Program-made: the position numbers and the translations under genes
Shown here: positions 16,130 through 25,926 of the stretch, in pieces
How positions within the stretch are numbered: the stretch's first letter is position 1
Layout of the letters: each line of letters starts with the position of its first letter
The notes under the pieces: generated by a model
Seen by the model: the letters and a program-made list of their open reading frames with translations, nothing else
Told to the model about the DNA's origin: nothing
Databases searched by the model: none
NCBI GenBank assembly: GCA_964464375.1
Contig: CAYXFU010000031.1
Span: 1 to 41,095, forward strand
DNA length: 41,095 nt
From: CAIOZA01 sp964464375
GTDB taxonomy: Bacteria > Bacteroidota > Ignavibacteria > Kapaibacteriales > UBA2268
Direction of reading: 5' to 3'

Positions 16130-18553
16130 ATGCTTCACAAACACATCTGCCGGATTATTATCTTCATATTAATTGCAACATCTTTTAACACATTAGAAGC
16201 AGGAATCGTAAAAGGTAAATTAACGGATAAGGTTACCGGCTCAAGCTTATCAGCGATAACCGTCAGAACAGAAGATTCGAAATACTTTACCATTTCGGGC
16301 AACAATGGGGAATTTTCATTTAAGAATATCAAGCCCGGTAAGTATACATTTGTTTTCTCCGGGATGTACATTGAGACAACCAGGCATGACAATGCAGAAG
16401 TTAAAGATGGAGAAATACTTACAATCAATTTAAGCATACCTGCCAAAGAATTGAAATTCAACGATGTTGTAGTTTATGGTGCATCGAAACGCCTGGAAAA
16501 GATTACTGAATCACCATCATCAGTTGTTGTAAAGTATCCTGATGAGATAGACAAATCATCGAGAAGGGGACAGCTCGGAGCTGCACTGTTTGGAGAAGCA
16601 GGGATAGATATTCTTCAGAGCGGAAGTTCTGATTTTATAGTAAATACACGTGGGTTCAACAATGGACTTAACCGCAGACTGCTTGTACTTCAGGATGGAC
16701 GCGATGCCGCAATGCCTTTGCTTGGAGCGCAGGAATGGAACTCATTCTCGATGCCTATGAATGATTATTCGAGAATTGAACTGGTGAAAGGTCCTTCAGC
16801 GGCTTTGTATGGAGCTAATGCATTCAATGGTGTTCTGAACCTTACGAGTTATTCTCCGAAGGAAGTGATCGGAACAAAAGTATCGCTTTTAGGTGGTGAT
16901 TATGAGACTTTCAGAGGTGATATCCGGCATGCAGAAGCTTATGGAAATTTTAGTTATAAACTTAATCTGGGTTATGCTCACAATCTAAACTATGCTACGA
17001 GAAGAGATTCGCTGAAGTTCCTTGAATATGCAGGTTTGCCGACAGAAAAGCATATATTGACTGAAGATGAACGGAAGAATTTCTCATATTATGGTACTCT
17101 AAGAATGGATTATGATTTTGATGCCGAGAGCAGAATTGTCACAGAAGCAGGCTATTCCCGATCTGGCAATGAGAATTACGTGTTTGGATTGGGCAGAACT
17201 CTAGTTAAAGACGTAGAAAGACCATTCGTAAGATTAGCCTATAATTCCTCAAATATTAATGTCCATCTGCATTATATGCAGAGATCATGCCCCGATACTA
17301 TGTGGTTGATGGTACCTAACGCTCCGCTGTTAGATAATTCCAAAGATATGATGGCAGATTTTCAGCATAATTTCAGCATATCGTCGGACATAAATTTTGT
17401 TTGGGGGATATCGGAACAGATTCAGTTAATCCGGACATTTGGCACAAGTATTCCGAATGATGTGAATGCTTATTATTCAAGCGGCTACGCACAGATCGAT
17501 TGGAAGCTTGCCAGCTGGTTAAAATTTGTAGCTTCCGGTCGAATAGACTATGCAAGCATACACAGTACACAGTTTTCTCCGAGAGCCTCTTTTGTTATCT
17601 CTGCAAATGACGAGCACCAGTTCAGGTTGTCATTCGGAAGAGCATTCCAAAGACCAAATTATTCTGAGCTATACCGCGTAACAACTGATGCTCCGGCATT
17701 TTCACCCGTCACCAAAAAGCCTATTGATTTCAATGCATTAAATAAGGCTGTGAACGACACTCTGTCGAAATTATCTGGCACTACCCAGAATGTAAATCTT
17801 GACCTGAGTGCAGTCAGAGCTAACGCAATCGGAAACGATAAACTAACTGTAGAGAAGGTTTTAGGTTTCGAATTCGGATATAAGGGAGTATTGTCGAAGG
17901 ATTTATATGTCACTTTTGATGCCTATTATGACAGGATGAATGATTTCATCACAAACTTCCTGCCCGGTGTTAATCCAAATATTCAGGCATGGACTCCCAA
18001 TCTCCAGGGAGACATGGCTCAATATAATGATCTGGTTAAATCCATAGTTTACGGTGCTATGAATTCAAGAGACAGACAAAGATTATCTGTTTATAATGGA
18101 AAGCCCACATTCGTGGTTTCAAATACAAATATCGGTCAGGTGGATCAGTATGGTTTCGAATTTGAAGTGCATTATAATTTTAATAAAAATATTACACTAA
18201 CAGGAAATTATTCATATTATGATTTCAAACTGATTGAGGGCAGTCAAACTCAGCCTTTGCTTCCAAATACGTCGCCAAACAGATTAAATCTTGGTATAAC
18301 TTATAATGAACCCAAAAGCTGGGATGCAGGTCTATCGTTCAATTACACAGAAGGATTCGAATGGTTGGCTGGTACATATTTTGGGAATGTGCCGTCTTAT
18401 GCCATAGTGAATCTGAATGCAGGTGTTTACCTTGCAAATAACCTTCAGTTAAGTATGAATGTTTTTAATTTGCTTGACAGACATTTTTATCAGATATTTG
18501 GAGGAACGTATTTGCCAAGATACACAACAGTCAGAATTTCTTATGAGATTTAA
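16130..18553 (+). CDS. TonB-dependent outer-membrane receptor with carboxypeptidase-regulatory-like domain
   Basis: 807 residues with signal peptide (to about residue 24). Residues 25-105 form the regulatory-like domain (GIVKGKLTDKVTGSSLSAI, GEFSFKNIKPGKYTFVFSG). The plug domain (about 115-240) shows VNTRGFNNGLNRRLLVLQDG and IELVKGPSAALYGANAFNGV, both classic. The rest is a 22-strand barrel, ending in the expected aromatic-rich strand (TYLPRYTTVRISYEI). The nearest homologues by layout import siderophores or small organic substrates; the substrate is not readable from sequence. It is followed after 11 bp by an MFS transporter gene, so the pair may move one compound over the two membranes. Confidence 0.93.
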   Translation: MLHKHICRIIIFILIATSFNTLEAGIVKGKLTDKVTGSSLSAITVRTEDSKYFTISGNNGEFSFKNIKPGKYTFVFSGMYIETTRHDNAEVKDGEILTINLSIPAKELKFNDVVVYGASKRLEKITESPSSVVVKYPDEIDKSSRRGQLGAALFGEAGIDILQSGSSDFIVNTRGFNNGLNRRLLVLQDGRDAAMPLLGAQEWNSFSMPMNDYSRIELVKGPSAALYGANAFNGVLNLTSYSPKEVIGTKVSLLGGDYETFRGDIRHAEAYGNFSYKLNLGYAHNLNYATRRDSLKFLEYAGLPTEKHILTEDERKNFSYYGTLRMDYDFDAESRIVTEAGYSRSGNENYVFGLGRTLVKDVERPFVRLAYNSSNINVHLHYMQRSCPDTMWLMVPNAPLLDNSKDMMADFQHNFSISSDINFVWGISEQIQLIRTFGTSIPNDVNAYYSSGYAQIDWKLASWLKFVASGRIDYASIHSTQFSPRASFVISANDEHQFRLSFGRAFQRPNYSELYRVTTDAPAFSPVTKKPIDFNALNKAVNDTLSKLSGTTQNVNLDLSAVRANAIGNDKLTVEKVLGFEFGYKGVLSKDLYVTFDAYYDRMNDFITNFLPGVNPNIQAWTPNLQGDMAQYNDLVKSIVYGAMNSRDRQRLSVYNGKPTFVVSNTNIGQVDQYGFEFEVHYNFNKNITLTGNYSYYDFKLIEGSQTQPLLPNTSPNRLNLGITYNEPKSWDAGLSFNYTEGFEWLAGTYFGNVPSYAIVNLNAGVYLANNLQLSMNVFNLLDRHFYQIFGGTYLPRYTTVRISYEI

Positions 18554-18564
18554 CAGCGTTAATC

Positions 18565-19719
18565 GTGAATAGTAAAACTCTACGCAACATCGTAATTTTA
18601 TTTGGGAGTACCCTGTCAGTGATGGCTGGTGCATCGATTGCGCCTGCCTTGTCGGAGATGAAGCATCATTTTCAGAATGTACCCAACTCTGATTTTCTGG
18701 TAAAAATACTAATCTCAGTTCCATCGCTGTTCATAGCGATTTTCTCTCCTTTTGCCGGAGCAATGCTGGATAAAATGGGGAAAAAGAAGATTCTCGCATT
18801 CTCGATTCTTCTTTTTGGATTTGCGGGAACCAGCGGATTTTTCCTCGATAATTTATATTTGATACTTGCCGGGCGTGTTCTGCTTGGAGTAGCAGTTGCA
18901 GGGACAATGACAGGATTTATCGCTCTGATTGGTGATCTGTATCAAGGAAAAGATCTGGATAAGTTTATGGGATTCCAGGCATCGGTCATGAGCTTTGGGG
19001 GAGTGTTGTATCTCTTTATGAGTGGGGTGCTAGCCGATATAAGCTGGAACTATCCATTCCTTATTTATCTTTTGGCATTTGTGGGACTTATCTTCTTTCA
19101 AATGTTTGTGCATGAAAATCATAGCCCAGAAATGCCCGATAAAACATCTGAGAATTTAACCTCTACAAATTTCAGAATAGAGAAGCATTTGACTATTGTT
19201 TTAGTTTTAGGATTCATCATGATGGTGCTATATCTGATGATTCCGATTCAGCTCCCATTCTTTATGAATTCACTTAAACCGGTTAGCAATTCGTTAATCG
19301 GGATTTACATGGGAATGTGGATATTCGCTTCTGCGTCAGCTTCTTTGTATTTCAAAAGACTAAGATCCAAACTGAATTATAATCAAATCTTTGCTCTGGG
19401 ATTTTTCCTTTGGGCTATTGGATATTTTTTGATGTATGTTTCAAGTAGTATTGCAATGATAGTTCCCGGATTAATTTTAGCCGGAATTGGGAATGGATTT
19501 GTCTTTCCAAATCTGAAGGTACTATTATTGAATATCACTTTTCCTGCATTCAGAGGACGTGCCGCCGGTATGCTTACGATGAGTCTTTATCTGGGGCAGT
19601 TCTTCTCACCAATAATTATGGAACCAATTATCAAGTTCCACTCAATAGGGCTAATCTTTGGTATATTTGGGTTAATTCTGCTATTGCTTTCTTTTATTTT
19701 TTATGGGAAGAGGAATTAA
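18565..19719 (+). CDS. MFS transporter (12 membrane segments)
   Basis: 384 residues. Hydropathy by eye gives twelve membrane helices in two halves, split by a polar loop near residues 185-210. The motif A equivalent is AGAMLDKMGKKKILAFS. Helix 1 begins NIVILFGSTLSVMAGASIAP, which is common in drug-efflux-like MFS carriers of Bacteroidetes. The GTG start at 18565 lies 11 bp after the receptor stop codon, so it is very likely co-transcribed. It could take imported substrate across the inner membrane or export a related compound; direction cannot be inferred. Confidence 0.9.
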   Translation: MNSKTLRNIVILFGSTLSVMAGASIAPALSEMKHHFQNVPNSDFLVKILISVPSLFIAIFSPFAGAMLDKMGKKKILAFSILLFGFAGTSGFFLDNLYLILAGRVLLGVAVAGTMTGFIALIGDLYQGKDLDKFMGFQASVMSFGGVLYLFMSGVLADISWNYPFLIYLLAFVGLIFFQMFVHENHSPEMPDKTSENLTSTNFRIEKHLTIVLVLGFIMMVLYLMIPIQLPFFMNSLKPVSNSLIGIYMGMWIFASASASLYFKRLRSKLNYNQIFALGFFLWAIGYFLMYVSSSIAMIVPGLILAGIGNGFVFPNLKVLLLNITFPAFRGRAAGMLTMSLYLGQFFSPIIMEPIIKFHSIGLIFGIFGLILLLLSFIFYGKRN

Positions 19720-19811
19720 GTATTAGATCAGAATACTAATCCCACGTAATTCATTCTACAATAAGTTGAATACTATTAACTAGTTAGTTTTACTTATTTA
19801 TAAAAAATAGC

Positions 19812-19842
19812 TTTGATAAATTCAATATAATTGATAATTTAA
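19812..19842 (+). promoter_or_regulatory. Weak -33/-7 promoter candidate
   Basis: TTTG at 19812-19815, 19-bp spacer, TAATTTAA at 19835-19842. This matches the Bacteroidetes pattern TTTG-N19-21-TAnnTTTG except for the last two bases. It lies 35 bp before the nuclease gene in very AT-rich DNA, so chance is possible. Confidence 0.3.
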
Positions 19843-19876
19843 ATACTTAGTTATTTTTTTCTAGATTTTTAATATT

Positions 19877-22219
19877 ATGTCAGCAGATTTATCGCAGTAT
19901 AGCAAATCGATTAATCAATCAATAGAAGAATGTATTCAATTGTATAATGAGCGTCCAGTAATTTATGGATATACAATTGATGGTGAAACATCAAAGGATC
20001 TGGATGATGGCATTTCACTTACAAAATCGGGAGACAAATATTCTTTAAAAGTATCAATTGCTGATGTATCAGAAATTGTGCAGCCTGAGTCTAAGTTATT
20101 TTATTCTTGCTTGGAAACAGCAGAAACAAAATATTTGGCACATGGGAATATCCCAATGTTACCTAGATATTTATCCGAGGACAAGCTTAGCCTTCTACAT
20201 AATTGTGCAAGACCGGTAATTACTTTTGGAATGGACATTTTACCAAATGGAGATGTGGAAAATTTCACTATCAGTGAGAATATCTTTGTGAATAAAAGAA
20301 GACTCAGTTACAGTGAGTTCGATCGTATCGAAAGTAAAATAAAGGATGACCCGGATCATGAAACATTTAAAGAAATGGGAAATCTTGCAAACTCTTTATT
20401 AGAAATAAGAAGAAGTAATGGTGCATTAGCAATTTATGATATTATAAAAGGTATATATACAAATGAAGAAGGTGAAATCAAGCCATTGAAAGATGAGTTT
20501 TCTCATCTGAGCAATATCGTAATTCAAGAGTTTATGATTCTAACCAACACAACATTTGCATGGTTCTTTGCTGAAAATCATATTCCAATGCTGTTTAGAA
20601 ATCATACTGCCAATATGAATGCTCCGTCAAGAAATGTAATCATGGAACAAATCAATGTCGCAATACTTAATCCGAATTATTTAGAAGCACTTAGGGGTAG
20701 AACACGCCTTTGGTTCAATCGAGCTGATTATAGTCCATATCTAAAAGGTCATTTCGGATTGAACCTGCCCGTATATTCTCATATAACCTCTCCAATAAGA
20801 AGGGTTGTCGATTTGATAAATCACATGTCTATTAAATCCTATCTACATAAAACAGAACCACCTTTTGATTTTAATAAACTTGAGTTTATGTCAGATTGTA
20901 TCAATAAAGTAATTGCTCAGAATAAGTACGATAAATCTAAATTCTTTAAGGAGAAAACCCAATACTTTTCCGTCAAAAAATTACAAACATCCTCTGAGTC
21001 TGATCTGGTCAAAATGGAACAGAACGAATTCGAAGCAATATTAAGAGCGTCCGCTATCAGTGATGAAGTACCGGAAAACCTTTCTGCAGCTATAAAATCA
21101 AGATTTAAATTCCATAATATAGATATTTACATTCTATATATTATTTTATTCAAGACTTTACGGGATAGTTCAAATTGGCTGGAGATAAAGAAGAATTCGT
21201 TGAATTATATTAATTCCAGAAAAGAAATCGGACCTCAATTACTAAATATTCTAAAACAGAAAAATCTTCTAAGTGATTTTAAAATTGATTCAATAAAATC
21301 AAAGGACACGTTTCTATCAAAGACATCAGCAATTTTCAACGATCAAGAATATAAAACCACTTGCTATTCAACCGGCTCCAAAAAGAAGGAGGCAATTTAT
21401 AATTCTGTGTATAAATTACTTCATCTATTATTAGGCATTGATGAATCTGAAATTACAATTAACAGTAATGTTTTCCCAAATGAATTATTACATGAAAATG
21501 CTCCATCGGCAATTGGATTAGTTGGATCTGACGAGACATCATCATTATCCAACGAAGAAAATGATGATAATATTTCAGATTTGTTAAATGCTAAAGATTC
21601 TATCAATCATACCAAAAATGACGAGGTATTATCAGCATTTAATGAAAATGATTTAAAAAAACTCTTTCAGGGTGAAAACTCAGATTATATTATATCCGGC
21701 AAGGAAATTGAAGCAAATTATGTTGGTCAATTACTCGAACTATGTGCTCAAAAAAAAGGCTGGAATCTTCCTGAATATGAATTTAGAATTAAAGGAAAAG
21801 CAAATGAACCTGTAATCTTTTGTAAATGCAAGCTAGTTGCACCAACCGAAATATTTGAAGAGACTGCTGTTTCAACAAATAAGAAATCAGCTAAACATGA
21901 AGCCGCCAGAAAGATTATAGATAAAATTTATAAACTTCCGGTTGTAGAATCAAATGTAGAGTATGATTTAAATGATATTGACGGTAAAAGCAATATTAGC
22001 AAATTAATGGAATTATGTACAAAAATGAAGATTGACTTACCATCATTTGACTATAATCAGAGAGGTACTTTACATCAACCATCTTTTGAATGTACTTTAT
22101 CTATAAGATGGAATAAGGAATTTTATAAGTTTAATGGTTCAGGAGCCACAAAAAAGGAAGCAAAACAAATGGCTGCAGGGAATTGCATTGAAAAACTAAA
22201 ATTAGATTCACTTGATTAA
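19877..22219 (+). CDS. RNB-domain exoribonuclease fused to three dsRNA-binding domains
   Basis: 780 residues. Residues 28-335 are an RNase II/R catalytic (RNB) domain. All four metal-binding aspartates are present with native spacing (D35, D41, D43, D44 in IDGETSKDLDDGI), as are the tyrosine of the RNA clamp (Y86, KYLAHGNIPMLP) and the SPIRR arginines (R308, R309 in SHITSPIRRVVDLINH). The usual cold-shock and S1 RNA-binding domains are missing: only 27 residues precede RNB. Instead there are three double-stranded-RNA-binding domains: a divergent one (450-521, with SKKKEAIYNSVYKLL), a clear one (614-685, with NKKSAKHEAARKIID) and a clear one (706-775, with ATKKEAKQMAAGNCIEKL). An acidic linker fills 522-610. 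It would be a 3'-5' exonuclease targeted to structured RNA. The gene is a single unit and more AT-rich than its neighbours (one sampled row at 21601 is 23% G+C). Confidence 0.85.
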   Translation: MSADLSQYSKSINQSIEECIQLYNERPVIYGYTIDGETSKDLDDGISLTKSGDKYSLKVSIADVSEIVQPESKLFYSCLETAETKYLAHGNIPMLPRYLSEDKLSLLHNCARPVITFGMDILPNGDVENFTISENIFVNKRRLSYSEFDRIESKIKDDPDHETFKEMGNLANSLLEIRRSNGALAIYDIIKGIYTNEEGEIKPLKDEFSHLSNIVIQEFMILTNTTFAWFFAENHIPMLFRNHTANMNAPSRNVIMEQINVAILNPNYLEALRGRTRLWFNRADYSPYLKGHFGLNLPVYSHITSPIRRVVDLINHMSIKSYLHKTEPPFDFNKLEFMSDCINKVIAQNKYDKSKFFKEKTQYFSVKKLQTSSESDLVKMEQNEFEAILRASAISDEVPENLSAAIKSRFKFHNIDIYILYIILFKTLRDSSNWLEIKKNSLNYINSRKEIGPQLLNILKQKNLLSDFKIDSIKSKDTFLSKTSAIFNDQEYKTTCYSTGSKKKEAIYNSVYKLLHLLLGIDESEITINSNVFPNELLHENAPSAIGLVGSDETSSLSNEENDDNISDLLNAKDSINHTKNDEVLSAFNENDLKKLFQGENSDYIISGKEIEANYVGQLLELCAQKKGWNLPEYEFRIKGKANEPVIFCKCKLVAPTEIFEETAVSTNKKSAKHEAARKIIDKIYKLPVVESNVEYDLNDIDGKSNISKLMELCTKMKIDLPSFDYNQRGTLHQPSFECTLSIRWNKEFYKFNGSGATKKEAKQMAAGNCIEKLKLDSLD

Positions 22220-22274
22220 TTTTAATCCTTATGAATATCATTGATTGCATCTATTGTATTGGAAATTTTAGATA

Positions 22275-23474
22275 TTATCTCAGCATAGTTGCTTCGATTA
22301 CGTTGTCTATCTGGCGATAAACAGCTTCCCAGGAAAGATTGTTGACAATCACTTCTCTGCCGGCGTTGCCGAGTTGCCCTGCGAACTCTTTGTCTTCAAT
22401 TAGTCTGATCACATTAGCCGCTAATTCTTGATTGGATTTGCCAAGTAGAATGCTTTCTCCGTCAACTGCAGGGATACCCTGCTTTCCTGTTGGAGTGGTT
22501 ACGACAGGACATGCACACGACATTGCTTCCAAAAGCTTGTTTTGAATTCCTGATCCTCCGGAATGAGGATGCAGAAACATCGATGCTGACTGAAGATATG
22601 GAGTCATATCAGGGACATTACTGTGGATCTTGATTCTGTCCGATGCCATAGCCAGTATTGCCTTCGATGGATTAGCTCCAACAAGTGTAAGTTCAGCCAC
22701 AGGTATTTTCTGCCAGATAATCGGCATAATTTCTTTTGCAATTCGTTCGACCATCAGCACATTAGCCCATATATCCAACTTACCGGCAAAGAGGATTCCT
22801 TTACGTTTCGAATTGTCTGTGTTGGGGGAGAATTTATCTATATCCGTTCCATTTGTCAGAAGCATATAGTTTGGTACTGTTGTGTATTGCTTCATTGCCT
22901 CGATATCTTCGTTGGTAACGAAGGTAACGGTATCAAACATTTCCATTGTTTTGGGTTCGTAATTCAGAAGTTTACGGTACTCCCACCAACGGATAAGTTT
23001 CTGTTTAGGATTGGTAGTTTCTTCATAAGAACGTTTCTGGTAAAGTGTTCGGCAGTCCTCAGCCATTAGAACTTTTTTAATAGACTTATTCTTTATGAAT
23101 TCAGCTGTCCGCATGAAAAAACAGAAAGCAATATCGAAATTTCGTTCCTTCAAAAGTCTGTCCACACGAAGTCCAAATAAAGAGTGATTATAGAAAGCAA
23201 TCTCTAGTGGCTGTCCAGCTAACAGTGTTAATGGGATTGTCCTCATCGAGGCTTTTACCGGATCAAGTGGAATTGGGAAGAGTTCCAGACCAAGGGATGT
23301 AATTTCATCAATATTGCTCTTATTGGGATAACCACCATGATTGAGTGTTACGAGTGTTACATCGTGCTTCTCAGCCAGATGTTTCAGCGTCATATAGGGT
23401 TTAAGCCTGTCTCCGCCAATCAGCGGAAAAGGAAATCTGGGAGTTAGGAACAATATCTTTAATCTTTTTTCCAA
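22275..23474 (-). CDS. Glycosyltransferase, GT4-like (GT-B fold)
   Basis: 399 residues. The N-terminal domain begins LKILFLTPRFPFPLIGGDRL, typical of GT-B transferases that open with a glycine loop; the C-terminal domain has KGILFAGKLDIWANVLMVER, ELTLVGANPSKAILAM and the sugar-nucleotide site SGGSGIQNKLLEAMSCACPV with the GT4 E-x7-E-like region (NKLLEAMSC). Enzymes of this form build cell-surface polysaccharide. It follows the aminotransferase gene by 4 bp on the same strand. It converges with the nuclease gene, 55 bp away. Confidence 0.9.
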   Translation of the reverse strand: MEKRLKILFLTPRFPFPLIGGDRLKPYMTLKHLAEKHDVTLVTLNHGGYPNKSNIDEITSLGLELFPIPLDPVKASMRTIPLTLLAGQPLEIAFYNHSLFGLRVDRLLKERNFDIAFCFFMRTAEFIKNKSIKKVLMAEDCRTLYQKRSYEETTNPKQKLIRWWEYRKLLNYEPKTMEMFDTVTFVTNEDIEAMKQYTTVPNYMLLTNGTDIDKFSPNTDNSKRKGILFAGKLDIWANVLMVERIAKEIMPIIWQKIPVAELTLVGANPSKAILAMASDRIKIHSNVPDMTPYLQSASMFLHPHSGGSGIQNKLLEAMSCACPVVTTPTGKQGIPAVDGESILLGKSNQELAANVIRLIEDKEFAGQLGNAGREVIVNNLSWEAVYRQIDNVIEATMLR

Positions 23475-23478
23475 ATAT

Positions 23479-24660
23479 TTACATTCCTATAAATTCTTTC
23501 ATTGAGTCTGCCAGATATTCGTAATCGGACATGTCGTTGTAAGCCTGTGCAGAGAATCGGAACCACATCATGTGGTTAAATTCAATAAATGGCATTTCGA
23601 TTCTATATTTACCGTAAAATTCTCTTCTCAATTGATAAGCTGAATCCGGAGCTGTCTCATATTTCCCGGTGAAAGGAAGAGTGGCAAGTGTTGAGACCAT
23701 GTCGTCGGTACAAGGCAATTCCAATCCGAGTTTATCGGCAACAACTCTGCGTGCATCAACTGCAAGCTGATGATTGCGTTTCATCAGATTTGCCGAATCG
23801 AGAGATTTGTGGAACTCAATCGCAGGCCTTAGTGCAATGTATGGGGAAGGATTTCTTGTCCCTGTCCAGTCAAATTCCTTATAATATCCCTGATTCAGAT
23901 TGAATGAGATTACAGGTGGTTTTGTATAGGCTCTGTGTTCCTCTGATGTCCAGAGAAACGCGCATCCCTTGGGAGCAAAAAGCCACTTGTGGCAATTCCC
24001 TGCATACCAATCCGCACCAAGTGATTCGATATTCAATGGTATCATCCCCGGGGCATGAGCACCATCGACGAGAACAAGCGAACCTTTGGATTTAATTAAA
24101 TCTATGAGTTCCTTGACAGGGGCAACAACACCGCTCGTATAGAAAATATGATCAATGATTACAAGCTTAGTTTTATCCGAAATAGATTCCCTGTAAATAT
24201 TGATATATTCCTGCGGATCGTGGCAGGGGAAGGGAAGTTCAATCTCCTTAACAGTACAGCTAAAAGTATCACGCAGATAATAGCAAATTGCCTTAACGGC
24301 AGGATAGGTCTGAGTTGTGATTAGAATTTCGTAATTGCTGTTCATCTTGTGAGAAAGCGAGCGGAGAACAGCATTCACACCGCTTGTGGCATTATCGACA
24401 AAGCCGATTCCGTCAGAATCAGCACCGATGAAGTTAGCCAGTCTTCCGGCAGACTTACGCAGTTCCAGAAAATAATGATCCAGAAAGAACTCAATCGGTT
24501 GGCTCTCCATGCGCTCCTGGACTTCCTGTGCTGATTTGAGCACAGAAATCGGTGTTGCACCGAAAGAACCATGATTGAGAAAGACTACATCGTCGCGCAA
24601 AAGCCAGAGATTTTTTAATTCTTTACCGTAGTTCATAATAAGACCAAATGATGAAACCAT
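23479..24660 (-). CDS. Class V aminotransferase, isopenicillin-N-epimerase-like
   Basis: 393 residues, PLP fold type I. The start of the core, FLNHGSFGATPISVLKSAQE, is the signature of the CefD-like group; PLP contacts are VDNATSGVNAVLRS and LVDGAHAPGMIPL, and the PLP lysine is K225 in NCHKWLFAPKGCAFLW. Most members are annotated as isopenicillin N epimerases, but in non-producers they are cysteine-desulfurase-like or other PLP enzymes with unknown substrate. I kept the ATG at 24660; an ATG eight codons later (MNYGKELKNLW) is possible, and neither has a clear ribosome binding site. Co-transcribed with the glycosyltransferase downstream. Confidence 0.9.
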   Translation of the reverse strand: MVSSFGLIMNYGKELKNLWLLRDDVVFLNHGSFGATPISVLKSAQEVQERMESQPIEFFLDHYFLELRKSAGRLANFIGADSDGIGFVDNATSGVNAVLRSLSHKMNSNYEILITTQTYPAVKAICYYLRDTFSCTVKEIELPFPCHDPQEYINIYRESISDKTKLVIIDHIFYTSGVVAPVKELIDLIKSKGSLVLVDGAHAPGMIPLNIESLGADWYAGNCHKWLFAPKGCAFLWTSEEHRAYTKPPVISFNLNQGYYKEFDWTGTRNPSPYIALRPAIEFHKSLDSANLMKRNHQLAVDARRVVADKLGLELPCTDDMVSTLATLPFTGKYETAPDSAYQLRREFYGKYRIEMPFIEFNHMMWFRFSAQAYNDMSDYEYLADSMKEFIGM

Positions 24661-24742
24661 GAACTACAAATATAAGTAAAGAACATATAAGTTAACAAAC
24701 AAAACGGAGAGAAAGGTAAATTTGGTGAATAAGAAGTGAATT

Positions 24743-24775
24743 AGATGTCCAACACCTCAAAGGTGTAGCACATCT
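24743..24775. repeat. 33-nt hairpin repeat, copy 2
   Basis: AGATGTCCAACACCT, CAA, AGGTGTAGCACATCT. Same length and arms as the copy at 7800-7832, with two arm changes (TTGG reduced to AGC). It lies between two minus-strand genes. Confidence 0.7.
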
Positions 24776-24814
24776 TTAACTCATTGACAGACTTATACAT
24801 AAAGATTCCGGATT

Positions 24815-25762
24815 TTAAATTACTTTCGATATTGTTTCTAGCAGATTCTTATCAACCATTCGGGATTGATGGAGTGCTGGATAGGTCCAAAGATGTTTAG
24901 CTTTTTGTTTATCACCGGTCATTAACAATGCAGATATCAAAACCAGAATCCGCAATCCTTCAAGATCGGTATTGCCGAATGTATAGTTATGCAATTCTAA
25001 AGATAAATTAATATTATTCATACCTAGAGCGATTTGACCTACCCTCAGTCTTGCAGTGTCCCGCTGATCACTTGAGAGATAGAATGAATTGGATAATTCC
25101 TGATAGATGGGCAGGGCTTCGGAGGGATTAGTGCCGGAAAAAAGTGTTTCGGCAAAGTGGTACTTAAGCCATGGATCTTCACCCTGTTCAGCCAATTCTG
25201 TTTTAAGTAGTTCGCGGTTACGTTCGATTCGTTCGGGTTCGATAGTATGGTAACCATAATGTTGAATAATTATGTCCGTATCTGCAATTTCTAAATTCAT
25301 ATCCAGAATTGAATCGCTTATCTGCTCGTGGATTTTACCGTTAAATCTTATACCGGGATTGTTCCTAAAAATTCGCGTGAAGGCATGTTCGCGGATTCCA
25401 CCTTTACTAAGTTCATTCAGAATCTTTACGCGGATTCCACCGATTTTTTCATTTTCGAAAAGATGTTCAGATGAATGAAATGAAGATCTGATTAGCTCCT
25501 CATCGGCATCGAGGGAAATTATCCAGTCAGTGCGCATCAGACTCAAAGCATAATTCCTTGCTTCTGAGAAATCATTTGTCCATTTTCGGAAATGTAACTC
25601 TGCTCCAAGTCTGGAACAAATGGATGGCGTTGCGTCAATGGATCCGGTGTCCACCACTACAATTTGAGAACATAAAGCGAGCAGAGATTTCAATGCTCTT
25701 TCGATATTCTTCTCTTCGTTCTTAACAATTAATGCAGCACCAATGTTAAATTTATTCTTCAT
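24815..25762 (-). CDS. Family 2 glycosyltransferase with TPR-like C-terminus
   Basis: 315 residues. A GT2 catalytic domain occupies about 1-210: NIGAALIVKNEEKNIERALK, QIVVVDTGSIDATPSIC, FSEARNYALSLMRTDWIISL and DADEELI, which provides the metal-binding D-x-D. The C-terminal third is helical (GEDPWLKYHFAETLFSGTNP and later pairs of helices) like tetratricopeptide repeats. This layout matches SunS-type transferases that glycosylate peptides or small cell-envelope targets. It may act with the GT4-like enzyme upstream in a surface-glycan pathway; that link rests on location only. Confidence 0.88.
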   Translation of the reverse strand: MKNKFNIGAALIVKNEEKNIERALKSLLALCSQIVVVDTGSIDATPSICSRLGAELHFRKWTNDFSEARNYALSLMRTDWIISLDADEELIRSSFHSSEHLFENEKIGGIRVKILNELSKGGIREHAFTRIFRNNPGIRFNGKIHEQISDSILDMNLEIADTDIIIQHYGYHTIEPERIERNRELLKTELAEQGEDPWLKYHFAETLFSGTNPSEALPIYQELSNSFYLSSDQRDTARLRVGQIALGMNNINLSLELHNYTFGNTDLEGLRILVLISALLMTGDKQKAKHLWTYPALHQSRMVDKNLLETISKVI

Positions 25763-25926
25763 AAGTGTAAGTCATATTTCATTTCACACGTCATTCAAAA
25801 ATAAGTAAATTTCTACCGAAATAAGACTCTTAAATTTCTTTAGTAAATTGCCAAGCTCTCATTTAGTGTTTTGCTTTGAATTTTTAAATCTTTAATTTTG
25901 ACTTTAATATATATACAAAAATTGAA

